NCBI GenBank assembly: GCA_027487485.1
Contig: JAIYDN010000070.1
Span: 1 to 64,000, forward strand
Direction of reading: 5' to 3'
Length of the DNA: 64,000 nucleotides
Source: Planctomycetaceae bacterium
GTDB taxonomy: Bacteria; Planctomycetota; Planctomycetia; Pirellulales; Pirellulaceae
Positions 54,278 through 62,302 of this stretch are shown here, one piece after another. The notes beneath the pieces are model-generated. The model had not been told where the DNA came from. It saw only the letters and a program-made list of their open reading frames with translations, and searched no databases. A program made the translations under genes and the position numbers. Position 1 is the first letter of the stretch, and each line of letters begins with the position of its first letter.

Positions 54278-55444
54278 CTATGCCGCTTTGCTACTTGAAG
54301 CAGCGGCATAGAATCGCTTGATGCCAGCAACGACCGTATCTTGTTCTTGCTCGGTGAGTTCAGGATAGATCGGCAAGTTCAAAATCTCTTTCGAAGCACG
54401 CTCGGTCTTAGGAAGCGTGCCTACGAAGTAGCCCAGATCGTGGAAGCATTCCTGCAAATGCAAGGGCACTGGGTAATAGACTTCGCTTCCGATTCCCATG
54501 TCGGTTAAGTGCTTTCGGAGTGGGTCGCGTAGACCATCAGGCACACGGATACTGTACTGGTTCCAAACATGGACCGCTTCCGGTGTTTGGTAGGGAAGCT
54601 CGAAGTATTCGCTTAGGCCTTCGCCCGCGAATAGTTCCGCATATCTCTGTGCGTGGCTTGCCCGCTTCTCTGCATACTCTTGAAGGTGAGCAATCTTGAC
54701 ATTCAGGATCGCGGCTTGGATCGTGTCCAATCGGCTGTTGATGCCAACCAGTTTATGGTAATACCGAGGCTGCATGCCATGCGAAGCAAGCAGACGCAAT
54801 TTTGCGGAAGTGATCTGGTTGTTGCAAACCATCATTCCACCGTCACCCATCCCACCTAAATTCTTGGTTGGATAGAAGCTCAAGCATCCAATATCGCCCC
54901 AGGAACCGGCAGGCTTGTCTTGGTACTTGGCCCCGATCGCTTGAGCTGCATCCTCGATGATCGGAATTCGATGCCGAGCACCAATGGCGCAAATCTTGTC
55001 CATCTCTGCGCATTGTCCAAACAAGTGCACGGGGATGATAGCTTTTGTACGGGAGGTGACATTCGCAGCCACTTCATCAGGGCATAGGTTGTAAGTCTTT
55101 GGATCGATGTCGACAAAGACTGGAATCGCACCGAGCCGACTGACGGCGGAGGCGGTTGCGAAGAAGGTAAAGCTTGGACAGATGACTTCGTCCCCAGCTT
55201 GAATGTCGAGCGCCATCAATGCTAGCAATAGGGCATCGCTTCCGGAGGCACAAGCAATGGCTTGGCTGGTCTCGCAGAGCCCGGCGACGGTGCACTCGAG
55301 TTCGCCTACTTGCGGGCCATGAAGAAAGCGTCCGCTGTCAACAACCTCTGCGATAGAGGCCATGATCTGGTCCCGGAGAGGCCGATTTCCGCGATTAACA
55401 TCGAGCAAAGGAACAGGCGACGAGGTCGGTTTTGAGTTCGACAT
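54278..55444 (-). CDS. DegT/DnrJ/EryC1/StrS-family aminotransferase
   Basis: 388 residues. It is PLP-dependent: the Schiff-base Lys is K194 in SFYPTKNLGGMGDGGM, and EDAAQAIGA carries the Asp that holds the PLP ring. DEVICPSFTFFATASAV binds phosphate. Such enzymes aminate keto-sugar nucleotides for LPS, glycoprotein or exopolysaccharide building. No matching dehydratase is adjacent. The ten last residues are Ala/Ser-rich, of no clear use. Confidence 0.93.
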   Translation of the reverse strand: MSNSKPTSSPVPLLDVNRGNRPLRDQIMASIAEVVDSGRFLHGPQVGELECTVAGLCETSQAIACASGSDALLLALMALDIQAGDEVICPSFTFFATASAVSRLGAIPVFVDIDPKTYNLCPDEVAANVTSRTKAIIPVHLFGQCAEMDKICAIGARHRIPIIEDAAQAIGAKYQDKPAGSWGDIGCLSFYPTKNLGGMGDGGMMVCNNQITSAKLRLLASHGMQPRYYHKLVGINSRLDTIQAAILNVKIAHLQEYAEKRASHAQRYAELFAGEGLSEYFELPYQTPEAVHVWNQYSIRVPDGLRDPLRKHLTDMGIGSEVYYPVPLHLQECFHDLGYFVGTLPKTERASKEILNLPIYPELTEQEQDTVVAGIKRFYAAASSSKAA

Positions 55445-55576
55445 GCTTGTTGGTGAGTCCTTCCATGGACGAGTATTGAGGCTTAGCCCTTGCAGGTTAC
55501 CGCGATCACCCTATTCAGGTCAAGGGAAGGATCGTACGGTTTTTGCTAAGCCAAAAAGGAATGTTTATTACAGTGT

Positions 55577-56476
55577 TTATTGCAATGCAAGCATCTTCGC
55601 CAACGCTTGCATGGCGGTTCCCATGGCAGGCCTGGTTTGCAGGTACGTTTCCCACCAATCCATCAGGGCGGGGACTAGCTGCGAATGGATATCTTGGTCT
55701 TTTGGAACTGGAATATGCCATTGCTCGATGGCCAATTCCATCATCGATTCGTTGCATCGGCTCAGTTCGAGCACTTCGGCTGCGGCTAGCGTTGCTGGCA
55801 ACATCGCCAATGGTCCAAGCCTCGCTATCAGATGAACCCCGATGTGCTCGCTATTTGCGGGAAGTTCCAAGTTCAATTGCGACAGCATCCAAGCCAATCG
55901 CACCACTTCCGGCAGTTCAATCATGGGGTTTACCAGAACGGCTTCGGTGCGCACGAGATTCAGTTCCATATGCGCAACACCGGAACCGCCCACGGCAGGT
56001 TGCAGCAGTACAACCCGTGCTTCTTCAACGAGAAGACTTTTGTGAGTCAATCGGCCTAAATGAGCGAGAAGCCCCGGCCCGTACCCAAGCCAATGCTCCT
56101 GAAGCGGCCGAGCACGCAAAGGCAGTTGTTCCAGTAGCTTGGGGTAGATTGGATTGAAGGCTGCTTCCAAATCCGAAATCAGGCCAGACAGCTGAACGCT
56201 CATTCTTTCGTCCGAGGTGTTCAGACCAAACTTTCGGAGAACGGCGATTGCCAAATCATGATTGGATTCCAAATTTGCTGCGTTTCCGACCAACAAATAC
56301 CAGAATCTTGGAGATTGAAACTGAGCCACATTTTCAATCCAGGCACCTAAATTCGCAGCGTAAGGAGCGATCGCGTCGGTGAGCCGTGAATCGATCAGTT
56401 TTAATTGATGCAAATGAATGGCTTCGGCGGCATGCAGGGCGCTCGCCGAGGCACTCGGATTCCAATTTAATCGCAT
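55577..56476 (-). CDS. Helical protein overlapping chorismate mutase, unknown
   Basis: 299 residues; not recognised. It is predicted mostly helical, with many Leu/Ala residues, few Cys and no signal peptide or membrane helix. A segment HLIARLGPLAMLPATLAAAEVLELSR resembles the core of HD-like regulatory helices, but the metal-binding His-Asp is not evident. It starts with a 1-nt overlap (TAATG) to the upstream chorismate mutase gene, so the two are co-translated and may be functionally linked. Confidence 0.7.
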   Translation of the reverse strand: MRLNWNPSASASALHAAEAIHLHQLKLIDSRLTDAIAPYAANLGAWIENVAQFQSPRFWYLLVGNAANLESNHDLAIAVLRKFGLNTSDERMSVQLSGLISDLEAAFNPIYPKLLEQLPLRARPLQEHWLGYGPGLLAHLGRLTHKSLLVEEARVVLLQPAVGGSGVAHMELNLVRTEAVLVNPMIELPEVVRLAWMLSQLNLELPANSEHIGVHLIARLGPLAMLPATLAAAEVLELSRCNESMMELAIEQWHIPVPKDQDIHSQLVPALMDWWETYLQTRPAMGTAMQALAKMLALQ

Positions 56477-56931
56477 TATTCAGGGGTCTTATTGGTTTCG
56501 CGGATCAGCATCTGTTCGCTGATCCATTGCTCCAGCTCTTTCCAGTCCACGGGCGGAAGCTTGCTCAAATCAGGACGGAGCGAAATCGCCTTATGAATAT
56601 AAACGTGATGGATATCTTTCTGAGACTTGGTCGTGTTCCAGTGGAGTAGAATACGGATGCAAAGCCCGAGGGAACCTGGGACTTCCACCTCGTAACCGCA
56701 CAGCAAAGGAACATCCAACCACCCCATTTGCCGAGCAGCCAACGCGGGAAATTCCGCATTCACATCCCGAGTGACCGTGAAAACGGCGCTTGCCACATCC
56801 GTGGGATCGATGTCGTTTCGCCGAATGATCAGGGCCAAAAGCTGGCGAGTTGCATTTAGGATGGCTTCCCGCGTATTCTGCTCAACTGTCGTGGCGCCGC
56901 GAACGCCGCGACATACCGTTCTATCCGACAT
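56476..56931 (-). CDS. aroH: Chorismate mutase, AroH type
   Basis: 151 residues, slightly over the usual ~125 because of a C-terminal extension. [19 protein letters not shown] at the N-terminus and the later [20 protein letters not shown] carry the Arg and Glu residues that bind chorismate in AroH trimers. It converts chorismate to prephenate, the branch to Phe and Tyr. The C-terminal part ([20 protein letters not shown]) is longer than in Bacillus AroH. No aro genes are adjacent except the overlapping unknown gene. Confidence 0.92.
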   Translation of the reverse strand: MSDRTVCRGVRGATTVEQNTREAILNATRQLLALIIRRNDIDPTDVASAVFTVTRDVNAEFPALAARQMGWLDVPLLCGYEVEVPGSLGLCIRILLHWNTTKSQKDIHHVYIHKAISLRPDLSKLPPVDWKELEQWISEQMLIRETNKTPE

Positions 56932-57019
56932 GCATTAGTCCTTTTCAAATCTGCACAATTAACGAAAATCCGTATTGCTACAGTACCCAGTTTTTTAACG
57001 GCTGCAAAGCCACGATACC

Positions 57020-58504
57020 ATGCTTACCGAAGATTCCATCATTCCAACCAATCCATTGCCTGATTCCGATACCAACGCGGAGCTCGATCCTAAACATTTT
57101 TCAGTTTTGGTAGTGGATAACGATCCTGCACATGCCAGGGCCATGACCGAGAGCCTGGAAAAAACAGGTTACCGCTGCACGGTTGCAACCAGCGGTCCTG
57201 AAGGCAAGCGGATGCTGGAGCAGAATACCTACGATGTCGTCATTACCGACTTGGTGATGAACGAAGTGGACGGGATGCAAATGCTGGCACTAGCCCGACA
57301 GCTGATTCCCGACTGCCAAGTGATCATGGTCACGGGCCATGCAACGGTGACGAAAGCGGTCGAAGCCATGCAGCTTGGGGCTTTTAATTTCTTGGAGAAG
57401 CCGATTACCCCTAATCGGTTGCGAGCCATTACGGCCAAGGCGGTGGAGTCGGTCCAGCTGAAACAAACCAACCTGGAATTGCGAAGAAGGTTAGACGACC
57501 GTTTTGGATTTGACGGCATCGTCTATGCGGGCCCACAGATGCAAAACCTGATCGACAGGCTCAAGCGGATTGCTCCGACCGATGCGACCGTTCTTATTAC
57601 CGGCGAAAGTGGTACAGGCAAAGAACTGATCGCGCGGGCAATTCACCAGAATAGTCCTCGAAAAAATAAGCGGCTCGTGGCATTGAATGTCCGAGCGGTT
57701 TCCGAGAACCTTGTTGAAAGCGAAATGTTCGGCCACGTGCGTGGATCGTTCACGGACGCCGTCACCGATCGCGAAGGTGCTTTCCAATATGCGGACGGCG
57801 GATCGTTGTTCCTGGACGAGGTGGGCGACATGCCTATGAGCACGCAGATCAAACTGCTGCGTGTTTTGGAGGAGCATCAAATCACTCGAGTCGGGGACAA
57901 CAAGCCGATCAAAGTCAATGTGCGATTGATCTCCGCCACCAATCGGCCCTTAGATGCCATGATCGACGAAGGCCATTTCCGAAATGATCTTTACTACCGG
58001 TTAAAAGTAGTCACCGTTCACTTGCCTCCGTTGCGGGAAAGACGGGACGACATCATTCCTTTGATGGACCATTTCCGAAAGACCTTTATTCGACGACACA
58101 ATCACGGCCCCTGCAATTTCTCCCCGATGGTGACTCGAAAATTCCACGCCTACGATTGGCCAGGCAATATCAGGCAATTGAGAAATTTTGTTGAGACCAT
58201 GGTCGTGCTCGATACAGACGGTCGGCTGGATTTGGATGACTTGCCACCTGAGCTCATTGAACCCGGAGTGGACGTTTCGAACGAGATGCTCGCGGGCACA
58301 TTAATCCATACTGGGTTAGCGACCATGGGCAGCGAATTGTCTCCACCGTCTGAATTGATTGGCAAGACGATGGACGATATTGAGCGATGGGCGATTGAAG
58401 AAACGCTTAAATTAACAGCGGGAAATCGCGAAGAGGCCGCTAAGATCTTAGATATTGGTGCGAGAACGCTCTATCGCAAGCTCGACAAATATCGGCAAGA
58501 TTGA
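57020..58504 (+). CDS. NtrC-family response regulator with altered GAFTGA loop
   Basis: 494 residues in three domains. Receiver (about 27-145): D77, T105 and K127 as expected. AAA+ (about 165-405): Walker A GESGTGKE (195-202), Walker B GSLFLDEV, arginine-finger region RNDLYYRL. C-terminal Fis-type helix-turn-helix (about 450-494): NREEAAKILDIGARTLYRKL. Activators of sigma-54 polymerase carry GAFTGA in loop L1; here the segment reads VRGSFTDAV (242-247 GSFTDA), with the second Gly replaced by Asp, and the usual NC at 'NCAAI' is NV. ATPase residues are intact. Contact with sigma-54 may be changed. A BFD-like gene follows after 20 bp. Confidence 0.9.
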   Translation: MLTEDSIIPTNPLPDSDTNAELDPKHFSVLVVDNDPAHARAMTESLEKTGYRCTVATSGPEGKRMLEQNTYDVVITDLVMNEVDGMQMLALARQLIPDCQVIMVTGHATVTKAVEAMQLGAFNFLEKPITPNRLRAITAKAVESVQLKQTNLELRRRLDDRFGFDGIVYAGPQMQNLIDRLKRIAPTDATVLITGESGTGKELIARAIHQNSPRKNKRLVALNVRAVSENLVESEMFGHVRGSFTDAVTDREGAFQYADGGSLFLDEVGDMPMSTQIKLLRVLEEHQITRVGDNKPIKVNVRLISATNRPLDAMIDEGHFRNDLYYRLKVVTVHLPPLRERRDDIIPLMDHFRKTFIRRHNHGPCNFSPMVTRKFHAYDWPGNIRQLRNFVETMVVLDTDGRLDLDDLPPELIEPGVDVSNEMLAGTLIHTGLATMGSELSPPSELIGKTMDDIERWAIEETLKLTAGNREEAAKILDIGARTLYRKLDKYRQD

Positions 58505-58524
58505 TTTTCCCGAAGTAGATCTTT

Positions 58525-58824
58525 ATGGAACCCGACGACGAACTGTGTCTTTGCTTTCACATCTCATGGCGCAAAGTCATCAACTACATTCGCATCCATC
58601 GCATTCGCACCCCAAGTAGGTTGAACGAGTGTGGTGGTGCTGGGACGGGGTGTGGATGGTGCCGTCGTCAACTGGAGAAGTTGACGGAGCAAGTGAACGA
58701 GGTTGCTCCGGATTCCGAAAGCATCGAGCAGTGGCTGAAGGACCGATCGCCTAACAAGCAAGCCTATAGCCAAGAGCGAGAGTTGTATCGGAAGCAAAAG
58801 CGCGATTCGACTTTGCCGAATTAA
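58525..58824 (+). CDS. BFD-like [2Fe-2S]-binding protein
   Basis: 99 residues. Two Cys pairs, CLC near the start (C8, C10) and GTGCGWC in the middle, fit the bacterioferritin-associated ferredoxin type fold, followed by a helix and a charged tail. Such proteins supply electrons for iron release or serve as regulatory Fe-S modules. The immediate neighbour is the NtrC-like regulator, 20 bp upstream, on the same strand. No bacterioferritin is in the window. Confidence 0.8.
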   Translation: MEPDDELCLCFHISWRKVINYIRIHRIRTPSRLNECGGAGTGCGWCRRQLEKLTEQVNEVAPDSESIEQWLKDRSPNKQAYSQERELYRKQKRDSTLPN

Positions 58825-58832
58825 CTTCAGTG

Positions 58833-59066
58833 TTATTTGAAGTTGTTGTTGGAGTATGTGAAGCTTCGTGAAGGTCGGCTGTAGCTGGCTTTCGATCTTT
58901 CAAAAACCCCGGAAGTTCTGGAACGAAGAGGGTATCTCGCGGCGAGCTGAGTCGCGTTGCCATCCTTGAAGGCAAGGCCGATCTTGGGTGCATGAGTCAG
59001 TGCAAAGGCGCCGCAAAGGACAAGGGTCAACAGCACGCAGTTCATAGCGGTACGAATTCGGGTCAT
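58833..59066 (-). CDS. Small exported protein with strong RBS
   Basis: 77 residues. AGGAGA lies six bases before the ATG at 59066, and the N-terminus is a signal peptide (MNCVLLTLVLCGAFALTHA after a basic start). The mature part of about 50 residues is basic, Ser/Arg/Tyr-rich, with no known domain. It converges on the BFD-like gene, 8 bp from it. Real on start and signal evidence, but the role is unknown. Confidence 0.6.
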   Translation of the reverse strand: MTRIRTAMNCVLLTLVLCGAFALTHAPKIGLAFKDGNATQLAARYPLRSRTSGVFERSKASYSRPSRSFTYSNNNFK

Positions 59067-59457
59067 GCGAGTTCTCCTGGTTTTAGCGAATGCAATGGTC
59101 TAAAGGCTTCCTTGGATTGTAATTGAAATCGATAGGTGTATCGGATTCGAAATCGCTTGGAAGTGCTAATACACCGAAGCAAGTGGTGTACCAAATGGAC
59201 GGAAGCAGCTTGGAGGTCTGTGTTTTCCGCTTGGGAGAAGTGCAAAAGTTGCACGAATTTTCAACAAAAGTGAAGCTCTCTCTTTGCCGTGCAATCAAGG
59301 GCGACCTAGCTTTGCCACGGAATTTACTGCTTCGCGTTGAGAGTCTCCTCTGTTGCGTTTTGTCAACAGCATGATGGAAACAAGCCACACACGGTGCAGA
59401 AATGACTCAAGTTGACACGTAATACTTGCTTTACTTCATGTTTTTAAGAAGAAGACT
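59067..59457. other. Intergenic region, no gene seen
   Basis: About 390 bp. A plus-strand open frame at 59123-59374 has no signal, no ribosome site and no recognised domain, so I did not call it. The region should hold the promoters of the small exported protein and the beta-helix gene. Confidence 0.4.
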
Positions 59458-61392
59458 ATGCGCACCGCATTTCGATTGCCTTCCACCTTGTTGCTTGTAG
59501 CAACCACGGTCGTTCCCAGTTTAGGGGCTACCGACTTGCACGTATCCCCCAGTGGGGATAATGCGAATGACGGTACCGAAACAACACCGTTTGCCACCTT
59601 GGAGCGCGCTCGCGATGAGATTCGAGCGATGCGAACGTCGCAAGGCGAAAATTTAGGGCCAGTCACGGTTTGGATTCATCCTGGTGTTTACGCGTTGAAA
59701 CAATCGATCCTGTTCACCGAACAAGACTCGGGCACAGCAGAATCGCCCATCCACTACCGAAGCCTAGGGAGCGAATCCCCCGTTTTCACCGGAGGAGCCG
59801 TTCTTACGGCAGGGCAGAAGAAAGACAATCGCGACCTGTTCGACATGCTTCCAAAAGCATCCCGCGAAAATGTTCAGTTCTATACCATTGAGCAACTTCT
59901 CGATGATGCTACCGCCGAACCTCATACGCGAGCGTTGGGCAAGACCATGTCACCTGCTCCCATGGAACTTTTTTGTGGGGCTTCGGTCCTTCCTCGAGCA
60001 GGCTGGCCTAATGCCGAATGGGCAACTGCAAAGCTGCATCCATCCAAAAACAATACTCTATCGTTGGATCGTAGGCTCGATCCGCGTGATCTATCCCATT
60101 GCTGGGTTCACGGCTTCTGGTCCCATGATTGGGCGGATTCGTTCGACAAAGCTTCCTATTCGCCGGTAGGCAACAAAAAGACAGAAATCGCGATTCAGCT
60201 CGATACCAATGACGGGACGATTCGTAACGGAGCCCGATTCCGTTTGGAAAATCTTCTGACGGAGCTGGATGCACCAGGCGAATGGTACATCGATAGTTCC
60301 ACCCATCGAGTTGTGGTATGGCCATCGTCGACGGAAGATAGCCGTTTGGTAGTCTCCGCTTTAGAAACAGCGTTTTCGATATATGAAACGCAGTATGTCA
60401 CCTTCGAAGGCTTGACGATCGAGGGGACTCGAGCGATGGGGATCGAAGTGGTTGGTGGACGCAATGTCCGTCTTGACAACTGCACAGTTCGTTATTCTGG
60501 AAATGTCGGCATTAACCTGTACCACGGTCACGAGCACTCCATTGTGCATTGCGACGTGCACGGAACAGGTTCGAGCGGAATTCGAATCGAGGGAGGAGAC
60601 CGAACGACACTGGAGTCAGCTGGTCATACTTGCACGGATAACGATATCCACGACTGCTGCTATAGCTATTGTGCTCAGCGACCTGCAGTTGCAGTGTATG
60701 GGGTAGGCATCCAAGTCCATTCCAATCGAATTTACAATCAACCCGATGCCGCGATTGCTTTGCATGGCAACGAACACTCGGTTGAATCCAATGAAATCCA
60801 TCACGTTTGTCAGGTAGCGGACGATGCTGGAGCCATCACCTTGGCTCACGATCCAACCTTTCGCGGCAATCACATTGTACGCAACCACATTTTCGACATT
60901 GGCGGACTAGGTCACAAAGACATCGTTGGAATTTATCTGGACGACTTTGCAAGCGGTACCCAAGTCGAAGGCAATGTTCTGGAGCGGACTGTGCGTGGAA
61001 TCGTCATCGGCGGCGGTCGCGACAACCTGCTTGAGAAGAATGTAATCGTCGATTGCCTTGCTGGAATCCAAGTTGACTGCCGAGGACAAAGCTGGGCCAA
61101 GCAGGTCTTTCAAGGCGAAACATCGATTTATCAAAAGTACTGTGCGGCGATTTCGCATGACACAGATGTCTACGCGGAACGCTATCCACAACTTGCAACT
61201 GTATTGGACGATGAACCTCAAGTTGCGAAGGGCAATACGATCCGGCTCAACGAAATCCGATGCCCTATCGCGATCGACTTGCAGGACGGGTTGAGCGAAT
61301 CGGTTGTACAGCTTGAACAGAATCAAACCGAGGCAAAATCCATGCTGGTAAACATGGATTTGCATGAAGCAACTCTTACAAAAATGGACTGA
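59458..61392 (+). CDS. Secreted right-handed beta-helix protein (pectate-lyase-like fold)
   Basis: 644 residues with a signal peptide (LPSTLLLVATTVVPSLGA). DLHVSPSGDNANDGTE.TPFATLERA is the opening of right-handed parallel beta-helix proteins that act on polysaccharides. From about 310 the repeats with asparagine and short hydrophobic turns (YVTFEGLTIEGTRAMGI, NVRLDNCTVRYSGNVGI and GIRIEGGDRTTL) build the helix. It probably binds or cleaves a plant or algal polysaccharide (inference); catalytic residues cannot be named. Its stop lies 7 bp before a response-regulator gene. Confidence 0.88.
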   Translation: MRTAFRLPSTLLLVATTVVPSLGATDLHVSPSGDNANDGTETTPFATLERARDEIRAMRTSQGENLGPVTVWIHPGVYALKQSILFTEQDSGTAESPIHYRSLGSESPVFTGGAVLTAGQKKDNRDLFDMLPKASRENVQFYTIEQLLDDATAEPHTRALGKTMSPAPMELFCGASVLPRAGWPNAEWATAKLHPSKNNTLSLDRRLDPRDLSHCWVHGFWSHDWADSFDKASYSPVGNKKTEIAIQLDTNDGTIRNGARFRLENLLTELDAPGEWYIDSSTHRVVVWPSSTEDSRLVVSALETAFSIYETQYVTFEGLTIEGTRAMGIEVVGGRNVRLDNCTVRYSGNVGINLYHGHEHSIVHCDVHGTGSSGIRIEGGDRTTLESAGHTCTDNDIHDCCYSYCAQRPAVAVYGVGIQVHSNRIYNQPDAAIALHGNEHSVESNEIHHVCQVADDAGAITLAHDPTFRGNHIVRNHIFDIGGLGHKDIVGIYLDDFASGTQVEGNVLERTVRGIVIGGGRDNLLEKNVIVDCLAGIQVDCRGQSWAKQVFQGETSIYQKYCAAISHDTDVYAERYPQLATVLDDEPQVAKGNTIRLNEIRCPIAIDLQDGLSESVVQLEQNQTEAKSMLVNMDLHEATLTKMD

Positions 61393-61399
61393 ACCGACA

Positions 61400-61870
61400 A
61401 TGACAAACACAAGTTTTCCGCACCTGCTTTTGGTTGATGACGACATCAGCATCCTGAGACTTATTGAGAAGGTGCTCAAGAAATCTCTTGGTGATGCAAT
61501 AACGATGGAATCGGTGGTCGACGCCCGCGATGCCATCGCACGCATCGATCAAGGAGACGTCGAACTATTGATTACAGATCTCGAAATGCCAGGTATTTCG
61601 GGACTCGACTTACTTCAGCGAGCAAAAAAGCAAAAGCCTTGCACCCAAGTCATTTTGCTAACCGGTTCCACCGATTCCGATTCACTGCTTGATGCCCTGG
61701 AAATGGGCGCGAACGATTATCTCGTCAAGCCTGTGGATCTACAGATGTTGGAACAACTGGTCAGCGAAGCCATGCAGCGTTTGTCGCGGTGGAAACAAGC
61801 CCTCCGTGAAACATGGGCAAAAAAGCGAATCGCCGAACGCATTTTACTTCAGTCCGTCCAAAACCCATAA
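61400..61870 (+). CDS. Single-domain response regulator
   Basis: 156 residues from ATG 61400. Complete receiver: acidic pair in LVDDD, phosphoacceptor D60 in LLITDLEMPG, T88, and K110 in YLVKPVDL. Beyond the receiver (about 125-156) there is only a basic helix, so output is probably by protein contact. It is followed by an HPt gene and a hybrid-type histidine kinase, making a phosphorelay. Confidence 0.92.
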   Translation: MTNTSFPHLLLVDDDISILRLIEKVLKKSLGDAITMESVVDARDAIARIDQGDVELLITDLEMPGISGLDLLQRAKKQKPCTQVILLTGSTDSDSLLDALEMGANDYLVKPVDLQMLEQLVSEAMQRLSRWKQALRETWAKKRIAERILLQSVQNP

Positions 61871-61923
61871 CTTCCCTTTACTCACTTTCCTATCGACTTT
61901 TCACAACTAAAGAGTGATCCAAC

Positions 61924-62238
61924 ATGACCAATCGAGACATTGCACCCATCTATTCAACGCTTGCAACGGACCCAGATTTTGCAGAGCTAGTGACGGAGTA
62001 TGTTAGCGAGATTCCAGACCGAGTGAATTGCTGCGTCGAATTCGTCAAAACACAAAACTGGCCAGAGCTAAAACGCTTTGCTCATCAAATTAAAGGCTCT
62101 GCTGCCAGCTATGGGTTTGAGCAAATCACCGTGATTGCAGGTCTTCTGGAAGCAGCGTTAGCACGAGATACAGAGCTCGAGCAAAAGCTAAAAATGGCAG
62201 AAGATCTTATCGCAAATCTATCAGCGATTCGGTCTTAA
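61924..62238 (+). CDS. HPt phosphotransfer protein
   Basis: 104 residues, all helical. The phosphorylated His is H54 in FAHQIKGSAASYGF, the standard HPt motif. HPt proteins pass phosphate between receiver domains. It lies between the single receiver and the kinase gene, 53 and 64 bp from each, presumably in the same operon. Confidence 0.92.
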   Translation: MTNRDIAPIYSTLATDPDFAELVTEYVSEIPDRVNCCVEFVKTQNWPELKRFAHQIKGSAASYGFEQITVIAGLLEAALARDTELEQKLKMAEDLIANLSAIRS

Positions 62239-62302
62239 CGCACTTTTGAGCACCATTTTTTGAACTCCAACATTCTTTATCTCTTTGCGATTGCATTAAG
62301 TC

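Noticed and set aside
54278-54310. Terminator hairpin after the TPR-like gene
   Set aside because: The inverted repeat is formed by the last codons of the DegT gene and lacks a T-tract.
59123-59374. Plus-strand 83-residue open frame
   Set aside because: No ribosome binding site, signal peptide or domain; its codon pattern does not resemble its neighbours.
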